Shown: piece by piece, positions 43,820 through 52,153 of the stretch
Position numbering within the stretch: position 1 is the stretch's first letter
How the letters are laid out: each line of letters begins with the position of its first letter
Assembly: GCF_025717065.2 (NCBI RefSeq)
Contig: NZ_JAOVZO020000014.1
Span: forward strand, 1-64,000
Source: Tahibacter soli
GTDB taxonomy: Bacteria; Pseudomonadota; Gammaproteobacteria; Xanthomonadales; Rhodanobacteraceae
DNA length: 64,000 nucleotides
Direction of reading: 5' to 3'
Program-made: the position numbers and the translations under genes
Notes under the pieces: model-generated
Seen by the model: the letters and a program-made list of their open reading frames with translations, nothing else
Databases searched by the model: none
Told to the model about the DNA's origin: nothing

Positions 43820-44725
43820 ATGAGCGGCGACGACAAGCGCGTGGCGTTCGATTTCGAAGTGGACTTCTCGAACGGCGGCGGCATCCAGGGGCAGGGTTTT
43901 CGCCTCGACATCGACGGCGACGACATCGACGATGCCGCGCTCGCCGCGTACATCGTGCGCGACCTGCGTCTGCTGATGGTCGGCGCCGTGCGCATTCTCA
44001 ACAAGACGATCATCCGCGAACGGCACAAGCGCGCCGCGGCGAGCGCGGCGGGCGCGGTGTCGATGGACGCGCCCGTGATCGTCGACCTCGCGCACACGAT
44101 CGAACACGGCATGATCACGTACCGCGGACTGCCGGCGCCGATCGTCTGCGATTTTCTGAGCCGCGAGGCGTCGCGCGCGCACTACGCGCCCGGCACTGAA
44201 TTTCAGATCGGCCATATCGCGATGTGCTCGAACACCGGCACGTACGTGGACGTGCCTTTCCATCGCTATGCCGACGGCGAGGATCTGGCGGACGTGGACG
44301 TCGGAAGGCTGGCGAATTTGCCGGGCGTCGTCGTGCGCGTGACCGGCATGAGCGGTCGCGCGATCGATCGCGAGGCGTTCATGGCGAGCGACGTCGCCGG
44401 CAAGGCGGTACTCGTACACACGGGGTGGGCGGCCCACTGGCGCACCGACCGTTACTTCGAAGGGCATCCGCACCTCACCGCGGCGGCGGCGCAATACCTC
44501 GTCGACGCCGGCGCGAAGCTCGTCGGCATCGATTCGCTGAACATCGACGACACGTCGGGCGGCGAGCGGCCGGTGCACACGATCCTGCTCGGCGCGGGCA
44601 TTCCGATCGTCGAGCATCTGCGCGGGCTCGAGCAGCTGCCGGAAAGCGGCTTCCGGTTCACGGCGGCGCCGCCGAAGGTGCGCGGGATGGGGACGTTTAC
44701 GGTGCGGGCGTTCGCGGCGGTGTAA
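43820..44725 (+). CDS. Cyclase-family (kynurenine formamidase-like) hydrolase with an N-terminal extension
   Basis: 301 residues. Residues about 1-72 form an extra domain with DFSNGGGIQGQGFRLDIDGDD and a helix of basic and hydrophobic residues. From about 78 the cyclase fold starts (VIVDLAHTIEHGM) with the metal motif SNTGTYVDVPFHRY, where most relatives have HxGTHxDxPxH, and later GIDSLNIDDTSGGERPVH. Members open amide or lactone rings, for example N-formylkynurenine. The replacement of the first histidines (SNTGTY) may alter metal binding. GGAG precedes the ATG at 43820. Confidence 0.85.
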   Translation: MSGDDKRVAFDFEVDFSNGGGIQGQGFRLDIDGDDIDDAALAAYIVRDLRLLMVGAVRILNKTIIRERHKRAAASAAGAVSMDAPVIVDLAHTIEHGMITYRGLPAPIVCDFLSREASRAHYAPGTEFQIGHIAMCSNTGTYVDVPFHRYADGEDLADVDVGRLANLPGVVVRVTGMSGRAIDREAFMASDVAGKAVLVHTGWAAHWRTDRYFEGHPHLTAAAAQYLVDAGAKLVGIDSLNIDDTSGGERPVHTILLGAGIPIVEHLRGLEQLPESGFRFTAAPPKVRGMGTFTVRAFAAV

Positions 44726-44951
44726 CGGGTTCTTCGGCTTGCGCTCGTTCCGGGGGCTTCGCTTGAATGGAGCGAATTCGCCCTCTGACGGGGTGGGGCA
44801 CGTTTTGCTTCGACTGGCCGAAGTCACGCTTCGCTCGTTATCTCAGCGCAGGCGGGGATCCAGCTTTTGACGTTGCTGTCGTCGTTGACGGTCGCTTCGT
44901 CGTTTTCGCTTGGCTTTCGACAAAGCGTTCCGCCCGCCTGCCGGCGGGCGT

Positions 44952-44983
44952 CTTACTTTCTTTGTGTGGACAAAGAAAGTAAG
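44952..44983. repeat. Perfect 13-bp inverted repeat
   Basis: CTTACTTTCTTTG (44952-44964), loop TGTGGA, then CAAAGAAAGTAAG (44971-44983). This AT-rich hairpin differs sharply from the surrounding GC-rich DNA. Similar CTTTCTTTG/CAAAGAAAG palindromes are, as I recall, widespread intergenic repeats in high-GC proteobacteria. Confidence 0.8.
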
Positions 44984-45161
44984 CAAAGAAAACCACCCCA
45001 GCTGCCACGCCCTCCGGGCATCCTGCCCTCCGGGACCGCAAGCGCCCGGCGGGGTCCGTCGATGGTCCATCCTGGACCGCGGCGGACGACGCACATCCGT
45101 GTGCGTCCCCTGCGGGCCTTATCGCCGGGCACTTGCTCGCGGCAGATGGGGCCCCGGGTGA

Positions 45162-45540
<379 letters not shown>

Positions 45541-46017
45541 CTCCCTGGGGCCCCGTCGGTCGCGGCGAGATCGTGGAGGATCAGCCCGCGCAGCGGGTGC
45601 GCGCAGGGATGCGCGCAGTTCGTTGACGGGCCATGGATGGCCCATCAACGAACCCCGGAGCGATCTCGCGGAGTCGGAGGGCATGGATGCCCGGAGACCG
45701 CGGCCGTCGGGGTGTCCTTGGGGATGCAAGGGGGAGTTGGACAAGCAACTCCCCTTGCTCGCTCGCGGCAGCGAGCGAAACGCCTTGTTCAAAGCCATGC
45801 AAAAACTACAAAGCAACAAGAAAAACTGGGCCCTGGGGTTCGCCAGGATGACGAGCGGATTCGCGGCAGCGAGCGAAACGCTTTGTTCAACGCCGAGCAG
45901 AAGATACAAAGCGACAACAACATCAAAAGCTGGATCCCAGCGTTCGCTGGGATGACGAGCGGATTCACGGCAGCGAGCGGAACGCTTTGTCCAAGCCAGG
46001 CAAAAACTACAAAGCGA

Positions 46018-46719
46018 TCAAACTTCACCGATCTCGCGCGCCCCCGCGATCGCCCGCGACGTCGCAAGACCGATCAGGCGCGACACCACGAGCGCGATGT
46101 ACATCACGCCGGCGAACTGCTCGAGCATCACCAGCGCGCGCGCCTGCGGCCGGATCGGCATCACGTCCGACAGCCCCACGCCCGAGAGCACGCTGAAGCT
46201 CAGGTACAGCAGTTCGAGCCAGGTTCGCGGCGCCTCGGCGTTGACGGCCGCCGTGAAGCTGCCCGGGTACCAGTGCTGGCACGCCGAGTACGCGAACGCG
46301 AACGCCCATGCGAGCAGCGTGAACGTCGCACCGGCCGCGTAGATTTCGTCGAGGCTCACGCGGTGGTCGCGCAGCATGTAGGCGATGAGGCCGGCGGCCG
46401 TGTACAGATACAACGCGCCTTCGAACAACTGCGCGTACGGCATCGCGCCGCCGTAGGGCGTCAGTCCCGCGACCAGCAGCAACACGACGGCCGGCAGCGC
46501 GAGCGTCCACGCGATCCAGTTCAGCGCCGGGCTGCGGTTGACGACGCGTAGCGCGAGCGCCAGCACGGCGATGCCGAACACGCCGAACAGCGCGCGGCCG
46601 GCGTCGGTGTTTTCCATGAACGGGTACAGCGCCACGCCGGCCAGCTGCACCGCGAGCAGCGAGGCGGACGGGTTGCGGCGCAGGCCGGCGAGCATCTTGA
46701 GGGGCAGTCGGTTCGTCAT
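46018..46719 (-). CDS. Two-TM-pore ion-channel-like membrane protein with altered selectivity filter
   Basis: 233 residues with about six hydrophobic segments. The last part has the layout of an Ion_trans_2 pore: helix (LELLYLSFSVLS), filter-like GVGLSDVMPIRPQARAL, then a final helix (LVMLEQFAGVMYIALVVSRLIGL). Potassium channels have TVGYGD at this place; here it is SGVGLSD, so potassium selectivity is doubtful. ATG at 46719. The 3' end abuts the repeat island. Confidence 0.72.
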   Translation of the reverse strand: MTNRLPLKMLAGLRRNPSASLLAVQLAGVALYPFMENTDAGRALFGVFGIAVLALALRVVNRSPALNWIAWTLALPAVVLLLVAGLTPYGGAMPYAQLFEGALYLYTAAGLIAYMLRDHRVSLDEIYAAGATFTLLAWAFAFAYSACQHWYPGSFTAAVNAEAPRTWLELLYLSFSVLSGVGLSDVMPIRPQARALVMLEQFAGVMYIALVVSRLIGLATSRAIAGAREIGEV

Positions 46720-46955
46720 GGGCGCGAAGTAGAGCAGATCGCCGCCGTTCGCGCACGAACGCCGAAGATGCGGCGCCGTCTGCGCGCCGGCGTGTACGGA
46801 TCCAAAAAGAGCGAATGGTGCAACCTGTAAAAATCGACAGTGCGGCGCGGCGCGCGCGCCTGACAGTTCTGGCAGGGAAGCGCGAGCGCGCGGCGACGGT
46901 ACTTTGCCGGCGAGCCGCCGTCGTCTCGACCCTTCATCCAACAGGAACGCAAACC

Positions 46956-47270
46956 ATGATCATCAATTCGATTGCCGACGGACAGGTCGAAGCCAACGAC
47001 CTCGTCGTGTTCAACCCGCGCGAAATTCTCTACACGATCAAGGGTTCGTCCGGTTCGCTGACCGGCACCGTCGCGCCGCAGTCGTACGCGGTCGTCAACG
47101 CCGCGGCGACCGGCCGGCCGCCTTACCAGGTGACGCTTGGCTACGTGAACCAGTCGTACCAGGCGAAGCCCGTGACGGTCGATCGCGACGACGCGATGGT
47201 GACGTTCTGGATGTGCTTCCCGGCCGGTCCGAACGGTCCGACCTCGCTCGTCTACGCGAACCAGGAGTGA
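46956..47270 (+). CDS. Hypothetical 104-residue protein
   Basis: Starts IINSIADGQVEANDLVVFNP and ends TSLVYANQE. The pattern of short strands and Gly/Ser turns suggests a beta-sandwich, in keeping with the other small cytoplasmic beta proteins of the window. No family recognised. An AGGAA ribosome site precedes the ATG. The gap upstream (46720-46955) contains a relatively AT-rich patch near 46800-46840 that may hold the promoter. Confidence 0.6.
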   Translation: MIINSIADGQVEANDLVVFNPREILYTIKGSSGSLTGTVAPQSYAVVNAAATGRPPYQVTLGYVNQSYQAKPVTVDRDDAMVTFWMCFPAGPNGPTSLVYANQE

Positions 47271-47310
47271 GCGTCGCGGAGCCGGCCGGTCGCGCCGGCT
47301 CCGACGCCCT

Positions 47311-48768
47311 ATGAACGCGATCCTCGCCGATTCCGACGCCGCCCTTGCGCGGGCCGCGCAACTCGCCCGCGCAGGCGCATTGGCCGATGCGGCGGCCGTT
47401 CTCGCCGATGCGGTCGCCGCGCAGCCGGCGTCGGTGCCGGCGATCGTGAGTCTCGCCGCATTGCACCAGGCGCTCGGCGCGCCGCATGCGGCATTCGACG
47501 TGCTCGTGCGCGCGCTCGCGCACATGCCCGAGCGCGCCGAACTGCACTACGCGATGGCCGGCGTGCTGCGCGACGTCGGCGATGCCGGGCAGGCGGTCGC
47601 CGCGTGCGACGAAGCGCTGCGCCTGCAGCCGGGCTGGGCCGACGCGTACAACCGGCTCGGCCAGTTGCACGAATCCGCCGGCCGTCCGCTTGCGGCGTTG
47701 CTCAACTATGACGCCGCGGCTGCCGCGGCGCCCGCGTGGCACGCGCCGCGGCACAACCAGGCGACGATGTTCGCGCGGCTCGGCCGGCGCGAAAACGCCG
47801 AAACGGCGTTGCGCGCATCGCTGGCGCTCGCGCCCGATTTCGCGCCGTCGCACAACGATCTGGCGAGTCTGCTGCTGACCGACGGCCGCTACGACGAAGC
47901 GTGGCCGCACTACGAATGGCGCTTCGGTGGCGCCGCGCCGCCGAAGTTTCCCGGCAGCACGGCACCGGTGTGGAACGGCGAACCGCTCGACGGCGCCGTC
48001 GTGATGGTGTGGATCGAGCAGGGGCTCGGCGATCACCTGCAGTTCGCGCGCTGCGTGCGCGCGATCGGCGAACGCGGCGGTCGCTGCTGGCTGCAGGTGC
48101 CGGCGCCGCTGTTTGCCTTGTACGCTTCGCTCGCCGGCGTCGAGCGCCTCGTGCGCCACGACGAGACGGTAGAAGGCTACGATTGGCAAATTCCACTCTT
48201 GAGTCTCGCGCGGATCGCCGGTGCGCCGCACGGCGACGCGATCGCGCCGGTGCCTTATCTGCGCGCGCCGCCGCTCGTCGACGCGCAGCGCGAAGCGCTC
48301 GCGGCGCACGACGACGGGACGTTCAAGGTCGGCTTCGTCCGGGCGAGCCTGCGCAGCCATCCGGCCGCCGCGCGGCGCGACTGTCCGCTCGACGCGCTGC
48401 TGCCGCTGGCGAACGTGCCCGGCGTGCGCCTGTACTCGCTGCAGTTTGGCGAGGAAAGCGGTGCGCTCGCCGGCACGAACGCGGTCGATCTCGGCCCGGT
48501 GCTCGGCGATTTCGCGCAGACCGCGGCGCTGGTCGAAGCGATGGATCTCATCATCACGGTCGATACCGCGATGGCACATCTCGCCGGCGCGCTCGGCAGG
48601 CCGACGTGGCTGCTCGTCGGCGAACCGGCCGACTGGCGCTGGCAGCGCGAGCGCGACGACTCGCCGTGGTATCCGTCGATGCGCCTGTTCCGCCAGCGGG
48701 AACCGGGCGAGTGGGGCGATGCGATCGCGCGCGTCGCGGCGGCGCTGCAAGCCCTGGTCGTCGACTAG
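47311..48768 (+). CDS. TPR protein with a GT9-like glycosyltransferase C-terminal domain
   Basis: 485 residues. Tetratricopeptide repeats occupy about 10-205 (for example AVAACDEALRLQPGWADAYNRLGQLHESAGRPLAAL by position 93-128). From about 215 a GT-B type domain begins (VWNGEPLDGAVVMVWIEQGLGDHLQFAR). The C-terminal nucleotide-sugar region reads AALVEAMDLIITVDTAMAHLAGALGRP followed by WRWQRERDDSPWYP. Such proteins are found with flagellin or peptide glycosylation and O-antigen genes; none is adjacent. The stop codon is part of the operator of the next gene. Confidence 0.82.
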   Translation: MNAILADSDAALARAAQLARAGALADAAAVLADAVAAQPASVPAIVSLAALHQALGAPHAAFDVLVRALAHMPERAELHYAMAGVLRDVGDAGQAVAACDEALRLQPGWADAYNRLGQLHESAGRPLAALLNYDAAAAAAPAWHAPRHNQATMFARLGRRENAETALRASLALAPDFAPSHNDLASLLLTDGRYDEAWPHYEWRFGGAAPPKFPGSTAPVWNGEPLDGAVVMVWIEQGLGDHLQFARCVRAIGERGGRCWLQVPAPLFALYASLAGVERLVRHDETVEGYDWQIPLLSLARIAGAPHGDAIAPVPYLRAPPLVDAQREALAAHDDGTFKVGFVRASLRSHPAAARRDCPLDALLPLANVPGVRLYSLQFGEESGALAGTNAVDLGPVLGDFAQTAALVEAMDLIITVDTAMAHLAGALGRPTWLLVGEPADWRWQRERDDSPWYPSMRLFRQREPGEWGDAIARVAAALQALVVD

Positions 48769-48780
48769 ACGACCGGTCTA
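48766..48780. promoter_or_regulatory. NemR-type operator, copy 1
   Basis: TAGACGACCGGTCTA is a near-perfect palindrome 22 bases upstream of the TetR-family ATG. Its first three bases are the stop codon of the TPR gene. TCTAAT (48777-48782), a good -10 hexamer, overlaps its right end, so a bound repressor would block the polymerase. An identical copy lies at 49448. Confidence 0.82.
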
Positions 48781-48802
48781 ATTGCGACTAGAGTACCGCG
48801 CC

Positions 48803-49405
48803 ATGCATACCCCCGCCGCCACCGACGTCCGCCAGCACATCCTCGACGTCGCCCATCCGCTGATGCTGCGCAAAGGTTTCACGGCGGTCGGTCTCGCCGA
48901 AGTGCTCGCGGCGGCGAAGGTGCCGAAGGGCTCGTTCTATCACTACTTCGGTTCGAAGGAAGCGTTCGGCGAGGCGATGCTCGAAGCCTATTTCGCCGAC
49001 AACCACGCGCGCACCGACGCGCTGCTCGACGGCCCCGGCACGGCCGCGCAGCGCCTGCTCGCCTACTTTCGCGACTGGCTCGATTCGCAGACGGGCGACG
49101 CGGCGCAGAGCCGTTGCCTCGCGGTGAAGCTCGGCGCCGAAGTCTGCGACCTCTCCGAAAGCATGCGCGCCGCGCTCAAGCGCGGTACCGACGGCGTCGT
49201 CGAGCGCCTCGCGCGCTGCATCGACGCGGGCAGCGCCGACGGTTCGGTGCCGGCCGCGCCGGATGCGCGTACCACCGCCGTCGCGCTGTACCAGAGCTGG
49301 CTCGGCGCGAGCCTGCTGGCCAAGATCGCCCGCGACCGTACACCGCTCGACACGGCCATGGCCGGCACGCGGCAGTTGCTGGGCCTTACTCAGCACGATT
49401 CCTGA
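48803..49405 (+). CDS. NemR-like TetR-family electrophile-sensing repressor
   Basis: 200 residues. The HTH reads HPLMLRKGFTAVGLAEVLAAAKVPKGSFYHYFGSKEAF (by position 16-53). The ligand domain keeps SRCLAVKLGAEVCDLSESM, where NemR has its redox-sensitive cysteine in a nearly identical sequence. Both its own promoter and that of the next gene carry the same 15-bp palindrome, similar to E. coli NemR sites. It should repress both and be released by reactive electrophiles or hypochlorite. Confidence 0.85.
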   Translation: MHTPAATDVRQHILDVAHPLMLRKGFTAVGLAEVLAAAKVPKGSFYHYFGSKEAFGEAMLEAYFADNHARTDALLDGPGTAAQRLLAYFRDWLDSQTGDAAQSRCLAVKLGAEVCDLSESMRAALKRGTDGVVERLARCIDAGSADGSVPAAPDARTTAVALYQSWLGASLLAKIARDRTPLDTAMAGTRQLLGLTQHDS

Positions 49406-49447
49406 TATTTCAAGCCTGTACCGCACTGTTTTCTTGCGCTCGTGAAC

Positions 49448-49462
49448 TAGACGACCGGTCTA
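49448..49462. promoter_or_regulatory. NemR-type operator, copy 2
   Basis: Same TAGACGACCGGTCTA as at 48766, including the flanking AC and AT, 41 bases upstream of the oxidoreductase ATG. TCTAAT again overlaps its right end as a likely -10 element. Confidence 0.82.
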
Positions 49463-49503
49463 ATTTATTCCTCTCCACTGTGCCATTCGCAGGAGTTGAA
49501 CCC

Positions 49504-50535
49504 ATGCCGCAAAGCGATACCGTCAATCGCCGCATCGTGCTCGCCGCCCGCCCGCAGGGCGTGCCGACGCCGCAGCATTTCCATCTCGATGAAGCCGCCG
49601 TGCCCGAGCCGGACGACGGGCAGGTGCTGCTGCGCACGCTGTACCTGTCGCTCGATCCGTACATGCGCCAGTTGATGAACGAGATCGGGCCGACCTACGC
49701 GCCGTCGGTGGCGATCGGCGCGGCGATGCCGGGCGGCGCGGTCAGTCGTGTCGCGAAATCCAGAAATCCACGGTTTCAGGCCGGCGACGTCGTGCTCGGC
49801 AATGCCGGCTGGCAGGACTACGCGCTGTCGAACGGCGACGACCTCGTGGCGCTCGGCGATCTCGCGCAGCCGTCGCTCGCACTCGGCGGCCTCGGCATGC
49901 CGGCGTTCACGGCGTACGTGGGCCTCGGCGATATCGGCCGGCCGCAGCCGGGCGAAACCGTCGTCGTCGCCGCGGCGACGGGCGCGGTCGGCGCGGTGGT
50001 CGGACAGATCGCCAAACTGAAGGGCGCGCGCGTCGTCGGCATCGCCGGCGGCGCCGCCAAATGCCGCTACGCCGTCGACGAACTCGGCTTCGATGCGTGC
50101 ACCGACCGGCACGATCCCGCGTTCGCCGAACGGCTCGCCGCCGCGTGCCCGGACGGCATCGACGTGTACTTCGAAAACGTCGGCGGCGCGGTGTTCGACG
50201 CGGTGCTGCCGCTTCTTTCCATCGGCGCGCGCGTGCCGGTGTGCGGCGTGATCGCGCACTACAACGACGATGCCACGTCGACCGGCCCGAACCGGCTGCC
50301 GCTCCTGACCACGATGATGGTGCAGAAGCGCATCCGCATGCAGGGCTTCGTGATCCTCGACCACTACGCCGATCGCTACGACGATTTCCGCCGCGAGATG
50401 GGCGGGTGGGTCGCGAGCGGCCGCGTGAAGCTGCGCGAGGACGTCGTCGACGGTCTGGAAAACGCGCCGGCGGCGTTCGCCGGCCTGCTCGAAGGCCGCA
50501 ACTTCGGCAAGCTCGTGGTGCGCGTCGCCGATTGA
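49504..50535 (+). CDS. NADP-dependent MDR-family enone/2-alkenal reductase (CurA-like)
   Basis: 343 residues of the zinc-independent medium-chain dehydrogenase type. LYLSLDPYMRQLMNE, AMPGGAVSRVAKSRNPRFQAGD and the nucleotide-binding AATGAVGAVVGQIAKLKGARVVGIAGG are typical of prostaglandin-reductase/CurA-like proteins, which reduce the double bond of alpha,beta-unsaturated carbonyls with NADPH. This fits detoxification of electrophiles under control of the NemR-like regulator. RBS GCAGGAG lies upstream of the ATG. Confidence 0.92.
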   Translation: MPQSDTVNRRIVLAARPQGVPTPQHFHLDEAAVPEPDDGQVLLRTLYLSLDPYMRQLMNEIGPTYAPSVAIGAAMPGGAVSRVAKSRNPRFQAGDVVLGNAGWQDYALSNGDDLVALGDLAQPSLALGGLGMPAFTAYVGLGDIGRPQPGETVVVAAATGAVGAVVGQIAKLKGARVVGIAGGAAKCRYAVDELGFDACTDRHDPAFAERLAAACPDGIDVYFENVGGAVFDAVLPLLSIGARVPVCGVIAHYNDDATSTGPNRLPLLTTMMVQKRIRMQGFVILDHYADRYDDFRREMGGWVASGRVKLREDVVDGLENAPAAFAGLLEGRNFGKLVVRVAD

Positions 50536-50553
50536 GGCGCGGCTGCCGGCGAG

Positions 50554-51243
50554 TCAGTCGAGCGTCGCGCGGTCTTCGAGTTCGCGGATGCGCTCGTCGA
50601 GCAGCCGCCAGCGCGGGTGCCGGCGGCGCTCGCGCACGTCGCGCGCGTACGCGAGAAACGCGTCGTCGCGATAGCGGATCGGTGCGAGCGCGCGCTGCGG
50701 ATACAAAGTCCGCAGCGCGTCGCGCAACGCGGCTTCGTCGTCGATCGCGGCGTCGAAGTCGAGCGTGACCGCGCGCACCGACGCGAGCGTGCGCGCGGCG
50801 CGCAGCAGGCCGCCGAGCAGGCGTTCGGTGTCGTCGCCGCGCGCCGGTGCTGCTTGCGCCGGATAGTGCCAGCCGGCGCGCTCGAACGACCACGCGACGT
50901 CGGCGAGCGGCCGGCGGATATGCAGCACGTGCAGGTTCTTGTCGTGCAGCCAGTCGGCCGTGGCGAACGGCTGCACGACGTCCTTGTACGCGACGCCGGC
51001 CGGCTGCACCACGTCGTCGAGAAAGCGCTGCACGCGCGTGAATTCGACCGAACGCTCGGGCGGCGTGAACTTGCGGCTGCCATCTTCGCCGTGCGTCAGC
51101 ACGAGGCGGTCGCCGTTCAAGATCTCGCCGGCGCTCGTCCACGCCGGCATGCGCAGGTTCAGCGCGGCGGCGGCGTGCTCGTAGACGACGGTGGACAGCG
51201 AACGGGGCAGTGCGATGATGAACAGCGACGGCGTCGAGTGCAT
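50554..51243 (-). CDS. Sulfotransferase-like P-loop protein
   Basis: 229 residues. It begins SLFIIALPRSLSTVVYEHAA, a 5'-phosphosulfate-binding loop of the sulfotransferase superfamily (here PRSLST), followed by LHVLHIRRPLADVAWSFERAGWHY, resembling the 3'-phosphate-binding helix. It may transfer sulfate from PAPS or be a related P-loop enzyme. The acceptor is unknown. It is alone on this strand. Confidence 0.72.
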   Translation of the reverse strand: MHSTPSLFIIALPRSLSTVVYEHAAAALNLRMPAWTSAGEILNGDRLVLTHGEDGSRKFTPPERSVEFTRVQRFLDDVVQPAGVAYKDVVQPFATADWLHDKNLHVLHIRRPLADVAWSFERAGWHYPAQAAPARGDDTERLLGGLLRAARTLASVRAVTLDFDAAIDDEAALRDALRTLYPQRALAPIRYRDDAFLAYARDVRERRRHPRWRLLDERIRELEDRATLD

Positions 51244-51350
51244 GCGTGCCCCCTGTGGCTCGGCGGCGGAGTATACACGGGGATTTTCCGGCGTTGTGCG
51301 ATTCGCGCGATGCGCGGCATCTGCCGCGTCGTCGGCAAGCGCGACTTCCT

Positions 51351-51373
51351 CTCCCCCGACGCCGTCGGGGGAG
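51351..51373. repeat. 10-bp perfect hairpin in a 324-base gap
   Basis: CTCCCCCGAC and GTCGGGGGAG flank GCC. It lies in the divergent gap 51244-51567 between the sulfotransferase-like gene and a secreted protein gene. The motif with the following GAGGAATGCGGTGAGGGGG looks like a common intergenic repeat. Nothing else in the gap is recognised. Confidence 0.65.
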
Positions 51374-51567
51374 AGGAATGCGGTGAGGGGGCGACACCGA
51401 AACTCGCCATGGACATCAAAGCGGCATGGCGCTCGCATAGCGATCGTCTCGGAAAAGTGGCGGGCTTTCCCGCCGACTCACGACTAAGCAATCCGAGCGC
51501 GAATCCCGCGCCTCGCCGGTCCGGCGATTGGACCGCCGTGCCTTTCCCTTACCGTGAGGACACCGTC

Positions 51568-52110
51568 ATGAACCTGCATACCCTCGTTTCGTCCGCCGCC
51601 CTGCTGCTGCTCGGCGTCGCGGCTTCGCCGCTCGCCGTCGCGCAGCCCGTCGTCGTCGGCATCGACACCGGCGGCGTCGTCGTGCCGACCGGGCCCGCCG
51701 ACGCGCTGTTCATCTCCAAACAGATCGTGATCACGCGCCCGGCCACGCTCGTCATCCATTACTTCTCCGAATGCCAGGTCGAGCGCGGACACGTCGAATT
51801 CGACATCGTCGTGAACCAGGGCATTCTCAACGTCACGTCGCGCACCACCGCGCCGACGAACGACATCATGAGCGCGCTGTGTTCGAACGACGGCGATACG
51901 ACCGAGAGCAATCTGCGCGCCAAGAGCGTCGGCACCGTCGTCGCGTGCACCGTCACGACGCCGGGCGACTACACGGTTCGCGTGCGCGGCCACGTCGAAG
52001 GGCCGGGCACGATCGGCCCGGGCTTCGTCGACGACCAGTCGCTCGTCATCGCGCAGCACACGTACTCGGTCGACGTGCTGCCGTGCGTCAACGAGTTGCC
52101 GGGTACGTAA
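51568..52110 (+). CDS. Secreted hypothetical protein
   Basis: 180 residues with a clear signal peptide (about 1-25, NLHTLVSSAALLLLGVAASPLAVA). The mature part is beta-rich, with ARPATL-type strands, four cysteines that could form two disulfides (in SECQVE, SALCSND, VACTVT and LPCVNE) and Asp/Thr-rich loops. No family recognised. GAGGA precedes the ATG. Confidence 0.75.
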   Translation: MNLHTLVSSAALLLLGVAASPLAVAQPVVVGIDTGGVVVPTGPADALFISKQIVITRPATLVIHYFSECQVERGHVEFDIVVNQGILNVTSRTTAPTNDIMSALCSNDGDTTESNLRAKSVGTVVACTVTTPGDYTVRVRGHVEGPGTIGPGFVDDQSLVIAQHTYSVDVLPCVNELPGT

Positions 52111-52120
52111 GCCGATCTGC

Positions 52121-52151
52121 CGCGCTCCTCCGATGCCGCCGGAGGAGCGCG
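52121..52151. terminator. Perfect 12-bp stem-loop between convergent genes
   Basis: CGCGCTCCTCCG (52121-52132) pairs exactly with CGGAGGAGCGCG (52140-52151). It fills the 43-base gap between the secreted protein gene and the convergent hydrolase gene; bidirectional terminator likely. Confidence 0.7.
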
Positions 52152-52153
52152 CC

